A stretch of 64,000 bases of DNA. Source: Haematobia irritans. Taxonomy: Eukaryota > Arthropoda > Insecta > Diptera > Muscidae. Positions 57,136 to 64,000 of the stretch are shown in pieces; within the stretch, counting starts at the first letter, position 1, and each line of letters begins with the position of its first letter. The position numbers and the translations under genes were made by a program. The stretch spans positions 93,970,852-94,034,851 of the forward strand of contig NC_134401.1 in the NCBI RefSeq assembly GCF_050003625.1, given 5' to 3'. The notes beneath the pieces were generated by a model that saw only the letters and a list, made by a program, of their open reading frames with translations, made no database searches and was not told the origin of the DNA.

Positions 57136-58268
57136 TATATTAAATTCTTACTATGAAACTGTAAAATGTGTCTTATTAAAGACATAAAGTCAGAAAAGAA
57201 CAGTGCTTGATATAAACGAAATGGACTGTGTTGTTGGTTCAAAAATAATTTTTTTTATTGAAAAAATAAAAATTTTGTAACAAACGATTTTTTTGGTGAT
57301 AAAAGTTTAAAATTTTCGAAGAAATTCAAAAAACTCTAACAAAAGAAAAACGTTTTTATTTTTCTTTGCGTGCGAATTGGATGAAGTTTGCTCATCCAAG
57401 AGCGTCTGCTTGTTTCGTTCGGAAGTTAGCGTGATTTCCATATGGGGGCTATATACAATTATGAACCTGACATGGACCAATTTTTGTGTGATGGGGATCG
57501 ATTTATCTGAGGGCTATATATAACTATAGACCGATATGAACCTAGTTAGGCATGGTTGTTAACGGTCATATATTAGCACAATGTACCAAATTTCAAGTGA
57601 CTCGGATGGAATTTGCTCCTCCAAGAGGCTCCAAAGCCAAATCTCGGGATCGGTTTATATGGGGGCTATATATGATTATGGACTGATATGGACCATTTTT
57701 GGCATGGTTGTTAAATATCATATACTACCACCACGTACAAAATTTCAACCAGATCGGATGAATTTTGCTTCTCCAAAAGGCAAATCTGGGGATCGGTTTC
57801 TATGGGGGATATATATTATTATGGACTGACATGAACGAATTCCTGCATGTTTGTTGGATACCATATACTAACATCACGTACCGAATTTCAACCGAATCGG
57901 ATGAATGTTGGTCTTCCAAGGGGCTCCGGAGGTCAAATCTGGGGATCGGTTTATATGGGGCCTATATATAATTATGGACAGATTTCGACCAATTTTTGCA
58001 TGAGTATTTGAGGCCATATACTAACACCACGTACCAAATTTCAACTGAATCAGATGAATTTTGGTCTTCTTAGAGGCTCCGGAGGTCAAATCTGGTGATC
58101 GGTTTATAGTGGGGCTATATATAATTATGGACCGATGTGGACCAATTTTTGCATGGTCATTAGAGACCATATGCTGACACCATGTAACAAATTTCAGCCG
58201 GATCGGACAAAATTTGCTTCTCTTAGAGGCTCCGCCATCCAAATCTGGGGATCGGTTTATATGGGGGC

Positions 58269-59122
58269 CATTAGCGTAGCTAGACAATTTTCCTAGGGGG
58301 GGGGGGGGGGCTATAGCCCCCTAGCTAAAAATTTATATTTCAATTAATGTTTTATTTCATAAAAATTAATAAAAAAAATTAGACATCAAAATAACTCGAA
58401 AATTAATTTATAATAAAGCAACTAAAAGTAGTTCCACACATTTCCCAGCAAAAAAATTTGGAAGTTCTTGCAAAGGCACAATTTTAAAAGCACTTCCAGA
58501 AGATGTACTCCCAATGATGTTCTTTATTTTAACTACTCAGGAAGTTCTTTTAATTAAATTTTTCATAACTTGGTTTTTTCATACTTTTAATGGGAAATTT
58601 TAACTTTTTTGTTTCAAATACCTTAAAAACGAAGTAAGAATTCATAAAATGGTACAAATAATTTAAATTTTGTCGAAAAAAATTCTAAATCCAATCTGAA
58701 AAACTTGTGAATTTTTGAAAATATTTGAGGTCAAACGTTTCCGACAAGCATTAGAATCCATTAAAAATTATAAAAATTATTTATTTGATAAAATATAACA
58801 GAATTTTTTAATTTACATTCAAAACATTGAATTCGGATCACACCTAAAGAAGTGATGCAAATTCAGTACAACGGCTGTGGAAATGGAGGACTTCCGTCCT
58901 GTGACAAGCCCATGTTAAATTCATCGCTTCTTCGCCAATTTTGCACCACTTCCGAATCCAGAAAGATCATTTTCATTACTTTTTTGGCGACGCTTTTTTG
59001 GCTGGGCTTGTTTATTTTTTATAAAAATGGAAAATCGTAAATAGGTTTTCAAATTCTGGGGGGGCTAAAATTTTTCTGGGGGGGGTCTAAGCCCCCTCCC
59101 CAGAGGCCTTCCTACGCTTATG
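58269..59122. mobile_element. hAT-type element with G-rich subterminal tracts, 854 bp
   Basis: The left end CATTAGCGTAG and the right end in reverse CATAAGCGTAG match at 10 of 11 positions. Identical 8-bp duplications ATGGGGGC flank it (58261-58268 and 59123-59130) and the undisturbed HINE repeat reads through that site. Subterminal regions carry a 14-G run (about 58297-58310), CTATAGCCCCCTAGC, and on the right GGGGGGGTCTAAGCCCCCTC. The interior is a complete CCCAGC element plus flanks; no transposase. Confidence 0.85.
58444..59006 (+). mobile_element. CCCAGC element, complete reference copy D7
   Basis: 563 bp from CCCAGCAAAAAAATTTGGAA to TTTTTTGGCTGGG with short inverted ends. The left half has AAAGCACTTCCAGAAGATGT; the right half has GACAAGCCCATGTTAAATTC and ACTTTTTTGGCGACGC. 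All other copies in the window (1-261, 35452-35572, 35747-35871, 37620-38640, 50871-56364, 53360-55082) can be aligned to it. Non-coding. Confidence 0.75.
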
Positions 59123-60061
59123 ATGGGGGCTATATATAATTATGGACCGATGTGGACCAATTTTTGCATGGTTGTTAGAGAGCATATACCAACACCATGT
59201 ACCAAATTTCAGCCGGACCGGATGAAATTTGCTTCTCTTAGAGGCTCCGCCAGCCAAATCTGGGGATCGGTTTATATGGGGGCTATATATAATTATGGAT
59301 CGATGTGGACCAATTTTTGTATGGTTGTTAGAGATCATATGCTGATACCATGTACCAAATTTCAGCCGGACCGGATTAAATTTGCTTCTCTTACAGGCTC
59401 CGCAAGCCAAATCTGGGGATCGGTTTATATGGGGGCTATATATAATTATGGATGGGTGCCAATTTTTGCATGGTTGTTAGAGACCATATACTTACACCAT
59501 GTACCAAATTTCAGCCGGACCGAATGCAATTTGCTTCTCTTAGAGGCTCCGAAAGCCAAATCGGGGGATCGGTTTATATGGGGGCTATATATAATTATGG
59601 ACCGATGTGTTACCAATTTTTGAATGGTTGTTAGAGATCATATGCTGACACCATGTACCAAATTTCAGCCGGATCGGATGAAATTTGATTCTCTTAGAGT
59701 CCCCGCAAGACAAATTTGGGGGTCCGTTTATATGGAGGCTATACGTAAAAGGGGACCGATATGGCCAATTTGCAATACCATCCGACCTACATCAATAACA
59801 ACTACTTGTGCCAAGTTTCAAATCGATAGCTTATTCCGTTCGGAAGTTAGCGTGATTTCAACAGACGGACGGACGGACATGCTCAGAACGACTCAGAATT
59901 TCACCACGATCCAGAATATATGTATATACTTTATGGGGTCTTAGAGCAATATTTCGATGTGTTACAAACGGAATGACAAAGTTAATATACCCCCATCCTA
60001 TGGTGAAGGGTATAAAATACAATTGATTAATTCAGCCCATATTCTAGTAAAACCTACTTTT

Positions 60062-60319
60062 TATATCACCGTGAAATTTCACCATATAAATACACTTTGA
60101 ATGGCCTGAAATCCATTAATTCGTTTTTCGTTGTGCGATTAAAAACCCTAATGGAATCTAATTTGTCGAAATATTTCTTTAGTTACAAAGATATGAAGTG
60201 TGTTTCAAATTTTGTTTCGCCGGAGTCGGAGTCGAGCAAAATTTCTACGACTCCGACTCCATCAAAATCTTCAGACTCCGACTCCAAGACTCGGACTCCG
60301 GCTCCGACTCCACAGCCCT
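60062..60319 (-). repeat. GGAGTC-type dispersed repeat, second copy
   Basis: Inverted relative of 45141-45343 with the same ends (ATATCACCGTGAAATTTCAC and CTCCACAGCCCT). The hexamer region is longer here, about twelve ACTCCG-like units. The frame 60097-60327 (PESESSKISTTPTPS) is translated from it. Confidence 0.7.
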
Positions 60320-60329
60320 GGATTTGAGA

Positions 60330-60404
60330 TGGTGCTAAAATGTTTGGTCTTCAAAGTGGGGAAGGGTTTAATATAGTCGGCCCCTACCGACTTTCGTTAC
60401 TTGT
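60330..60404 (+). mobile_element. HINE-C-type 3' terminus
   Basis: GGGAAGGGTTTAATATAG, then a hairpin AGTCGG-CCCCTA-CCGACT (60375-60392), then TTCGTTACTTGT. It has the layout of HINE 3' ends (subterminal repeat, GC hairpin, ACTTGT) but a different hairpin from families A and B. Assignment to family C rests on the GGGTTTAATA motif shared with the C 5' end. Confidence 0.5.
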
Positions 60405-62079
60405 TTAATATTGGACTTAATATTATATATAATCAAGTATATATCCTAAGATCTTGCATTTCTGTTCAGATTGAAATCAGATTTGATTTGTTTTGTTTAG
60501 TTTGATCGGAAGATTACCTACACAGAAAAAATACGCCAGTCTGTAAGGACACGTGTTACCTTAAAAACGTTATTATGTTTTTCTACATCTATTTTATGGA
60601 AGAGATTATAAATTTTTAAAAACGTACAAATTTATTTACAAATTCATAGTTTATTTATTTGTGTGTTTACTAAACTTGCGCTAACGGAGCTTCGTGATAA
60701 TGGGGGTTAAAGACAAAACTATCAACTTATTGGTTAATCCTTATTAGGGTCAACATTTTATGTACCGCAAGAAAAAAGCCATTAATCAACTAAAATCCAC
60801 TGAACTGAAAATCCCTATTGCAAACATTTTTCGTATTTGATCTCAGCTCGTGTTTGGCACGAACCATAAACACCGGCTAGATAGAAACCATCCGATTTGA
60901 TAGCCAAATCAATTTAACTGCAATTTTATCAAGCGAAAAATTATTTAATATTCAACACAGATGCTTGGTAAATATATATCGACACTAAAAAGAAATTTGG
61001 TTGGGAGACCAAAACAAAAAACAAAGACGCTCATAATTTTGTCGTTAATATAACGCCATACCGAGTGATTCTTCAAAATGATGGATTACCTTAAGACCAA
61101 AAAGCTCTGATGATTATGATTTCATTAAGACTTTTTGTGATATGTTTTTTTTTTCTTGGATTCCTTCTCGGTTCATCAGTTCTTGCTAAACCAATTTGAC
61201 CATTTATGCCCTGTATGTTATGCCCATGGAACGATATTGAAGAGTATGATAATGATGGTGTATGGTGACTTCGATGTTGATATCTTAAGGGTCTCCGCTC
61301 TACTCTCTGATGCTTAATTACCATTGTATCCCATGTTCTTTTTGCCTTGGTTTTATTTAGACTTGGTCAAATATGAAACCAAAAATTGTTTTAGCCAAGC
61401 ATTTCTTTTTCTTTGTTTTTGTGCTGGCCTGGTCTAAATCGCTGATCATTTCCGTTAATGCTTTAAGCGTTATTTGACGAGGCTAAACAAAAACACCAAC
61501 AACAAAAAAACTCTTGCAAAGTGCAAAATTTCGAAAAAGAGACCAAAGCAAACGTGAACCGACTCAACTGAAAATGTAAGCCAGACAAATATTCTTTGAT
61601 TTAATTATAAATGTTGGCTAATATTCCTTGCTATATTTCACATTTAGTTGAATTGTGGCAAAACTGATGTGGTGTTGGCAATTTTTTTTCTTCTTTTTTT
61701 TTTGCAAGGGAGTCAAGAACATAGACATCAATGACTACGAGGACGCATTTCTTAGGAAACGATTATCATTTAGGGGAGTTGGCTTGTATCAACCTCCTTT
61801 GATTTAGAGTGCCCTACAAGTGTGATGGACACACTTTTTCCATAAGCCTCTCTACGCATTTTATTCTTGCTGAAAGCCTAGAAGGTATGGCAAACAGTTT
61901 AAATATCCTGAAATCTAACGGTTTAGCACATTAATATTAGGTAGAAATTAGACAAAGGCTAAGAAATGAAACCACCAATTATCAAAGGAATTTCAAATAA
62001 AAAAATCTCCAATCCTTTGATACAGCATTCAGTTCTGAACTTCAATAACACAGTGCAACACAAAAAATCCAAACAAAAA
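60405..62079. other. Spacer, no gene recognised
   Basis: About 1.7 kb of apparently single-copy AT-rich sequence. The frames at 61091-61324 and 61966-62247 are weak; the latter runs into HINE-A10. Confidence 0.45.
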
Positions 62080-64000
62080 ACAAGTATATACGGCCGTAAG
62101 TTCGGCCAGGCCGAAGCTTATGTACCCTTCATCATCGATTGCGTAGAAACTTCATCTAAACACTGCCATCCACAATCGAATTACTTAAGTTGCGGTAACG
62201 CTTGCCGATGGCAAGGTATCTTAAAACCACCTAACACCATCTTCTAAATTGTATGTAAGTCCATACGTGGTATATATTAAATCAAAAAAGATCGATCCAA
62301 TACGTATATAATTCAGTTTGACAAAGTAGACATAAAATTTTGACAAAATTTTCTACAGAAATAAAATTTTAACAAAATTTTCTATAGAAATAAAATTTTC
62401 TATAAAAATAAAAATTTTGACAAAATTTTCTATAGAAAGAAAATTTTAACAAAATTTTCTACAGAAATAAAATTTTAACAAAATTTTCTATAGAAATAAA
62501 CTTTTGACAAAATTTTCTATAGAAATAAAATCTTGGTAGATTATTTTTGGCTCGAGTGGCAACCATGATTATGAACCGAAAGAAAATTAATAGAAAGAAA
62601 ATTTTGACAAAATTTTCTACAGAAATAAAATTTTAACAAAACTTTCTATAGAAATAAACTTTTAACAAAATTTTCTATAGAAATAAAATCTTGGTAGATT
62701 ATTTTTGGCTCGAGTGGCAACCATGATTATGAACCGAATAAAATTTGAACAAAATTTTCTCTATAAATAAAATATTGACAAAATTTTCTATAGAAATAAA
62801 ATTTTGACAAAATTTTCTATAGAAATAAAATTTTGACAAAATTTTCTATAGAAATAAAATTTTGGTAGATTATTTTTGGCTCTAGTGGCAACCATGATTA
62901 TGAACAGATATGGACCAATTTTTGTGTGATTGGACCAATTTTGGTTTGGTTGTTAGCGACCATATACTAACACCACGTTCCTAATTTGAACCGGATCGGA
63001 TGAATTTTGCTCCTCCAAGAGGCTCCGGAGGTCAAATCTGGAGAACGTTTTATATGGGGGATATATATAATTATGGACCGATATGGACCAATTTTGGCAC
63101 GGTTGTTAAAGATCATATACTAACACCATGTTCCAAATTACAACCGGATTGGATGAAATTTGGTTCTCTTGGAGACTTCGCGAGCCAAATCTGGGGATCG
63201 GTTTATATGGGGGCTAAATATAATTATGGACCGATGTTGACCAATTTTTGCATGGTTGTTAGAGACCATATACCAATATCATGTACCAAATTTCAGGCGG
63301 ATCGGATGAAATTTGCTTCTCTTTGAGGCTCCGCAACCCAAATCTGGGGATCGATTTATATGGGGTCTATATATAATTATAGACCGATGTGGACCAATTT
63401 TAGCATGGTTGTTAGAGACCATATACCAACATCATGTACCAAATTTCAGCCGGATCGGATGAAACTTTCTTCCTTTGAGGCTCCGCAAGCCAAATCTGGG
63501 GATCGGTTTATATGGGGGCTATATATAATTATGGACCGATGTGGACCAATTTTTGCATGGTTGTTAGAGACCATATACCAACGTCATATACCAAATTTCA
63601 GCCGGATCGGATGAAATATGCTTCTGTTAGAGGCTCAACAAGCCAAATCTGAGGGTCCCTTTATATGGGGGCTATACGTAAAAGTGGACCGATATGGCCC
63701 ATTTTCAATACCATCCGACCTACATCGATAGCAACTACTTGTGCCAAGTTTCAAGTCGATAGCTTGTTTCGTTCGGAAGTTAGCGTGATTTCAACAGACG
63801 GACGGATGGACGGACGGATGGACGGACGGATGGACGGACGGATGGGCGGACGGATGGACGGACGGACGGACATGCTCAGATCGACTCAGAATTTCACCAC
63901 GACCCAGAATATATATACTTTATGGGGTCTTAGAGCAATATTTCGATGTGTTACAAACGGAATGACAAAGTTAATATACTCCCATCCTATGGTGGAGGGT
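62080..64000 (-). mobile_element. HINE-A element, copy A10 (5' end at window edge)
   Basis: ACAAGTATATACGGCCGTAA, hairpin TTCGGCCAGGCCGAA, then a 29-bp minisatellite (62330-62870) interrupted three times by the linker GGCTCGAGTGGCAACCATG or a close variant (about 62550, 62709 and 62880). About five 153-bp repeats follow, then a long GGAC/GGAT microsatellite (63797-63872) and the conserved 5' core. The last bases are GGTGGAGGGT, so only TATA lies outside the window. Confidence 0.85.
63797..63872 (-). repeat. GGAC/GGAT microsatellite of HINE-A10
   Basis: Nineteen tetranucleotide units alternating GGAC, GGAC, GGAT in a partly regular 12-bp pattern. It is the longest GTCY-type tract in the window, at the usual position beside the HINE core. 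Confidence 0.85.

Larger units (their letters stand above)
56365..57407. other. Spacer with two tRNA-like heads, no gene recognised
   Basis: Apparently unique AT-rich sequence except for the two tRNA-like segments listed separately and the small repeat at 56570-56680 related to 16860-16975. Confidence 0.45.
57408..60014 (-). mobile_element. HINE-A element, copy A9, split by a hAT-type element
   Basis: Reverse orientation. The left edge is rearranged: GTTTCGTTCGGAAGTTAGCG, normally near the 5' end, directly adjoins the central array and the hairpin end is missing. Repeats run 57435-58268 and 59123-59700. The 5' end has GACGGACGGACGGACATG and GGTGAAGGGTATA. The array is interrupted at ATGGGGGC by the element at 58269-59122. 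The 167-codon frame at 59120-59623 is repeat-derived. Confidence 0.8.

Noticed and set aside
60097..60327. Serine/proline-rich protein
   Set aside because: The sequence is the GGAGTC hexamer region of a dispersed repeat read in frame.

Overview
The window is typical of a repeat-rich calyptrate fly genome, probably a muscid. The clearest hint is a mariner relic at 26714-27545. Its terminal repeat, 5' untranslated region and transposase fragments match what I remember of Himar1, the irritans-subfamily mariner of the horn fly Haematobia irritans. Mariners cross species, so Haematobia or a close relative such as Stomoxys is an inference. I find no intact host gene, no functional RNA gene and no CRISPR. 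Nearly every long open frame is a shadow of a tandem repeat or a piece of a dead transposon.

Most of the window consists of non-autonomous elements built like DINE-1/mini-me/HINE elements (Helentron relatives). I name three families HINE-A, HINE-B and HINE-C. Each runs from a TATACCC-type 5' end with a conserved core and a GTCY microsatellite, through a central array of about 153-bp tandem repeats, to a GC-rich hairpin and an ACTTGT end. Families A and B also show an inverted copy of the 5' subterminal motif before the hairpin. HINE-A often carries a 29-bp palindromic minisatellite, which has expanded into two huge arrays in opposite orientation (9634-14580 and 17224-21560).

Layout: 1-4186 CCCAGC element, HINE-A, minisatellite, HINE-B. 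4187-6506 long-TIR element, LINE relic, SINE pieces. 6507-8779 HINE-A and a SINE. 9634-14580 first mega-array with two long-TIR elements inside. 14790-15570 HINE-B relic split by a hAT-type element. 17224-21560 second mega-array. 22216-24110 HINE-B. 24726-30290 DD37E Tc1/mariner-type element beside a LINE that is itself split by a Himar1-like mariner. 32029-35626 HINE-A, SINE and fragments. 37620-42727 CCCAGC element split by a second hAT-type element, then a pile of four HINEs. 44516-49763 HINE-C, SINE, second DD37E copy, mariner pieces, and a HINE-A between long direct repeats. 50871-56364 a four-level nest: CCCAGC element, HINE-A and HINE-C, second CCCAGC element, BEL/Pao fragment. 57408-60014 HINE-A split by a third hAT-type element. 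62080-64000 HINE-A running off the window. Spacers of 0.5-1.8 kb look single-copy and AT-rich.

The transposons do not form a pathway. They record serial insertion, and many order-of-insertion calls can be read from target duplications and from intact sister copies in the same window. All coordinates, repeat periods and target duplications were read by eye; family names rest on remembered knowledge and no database was searched.
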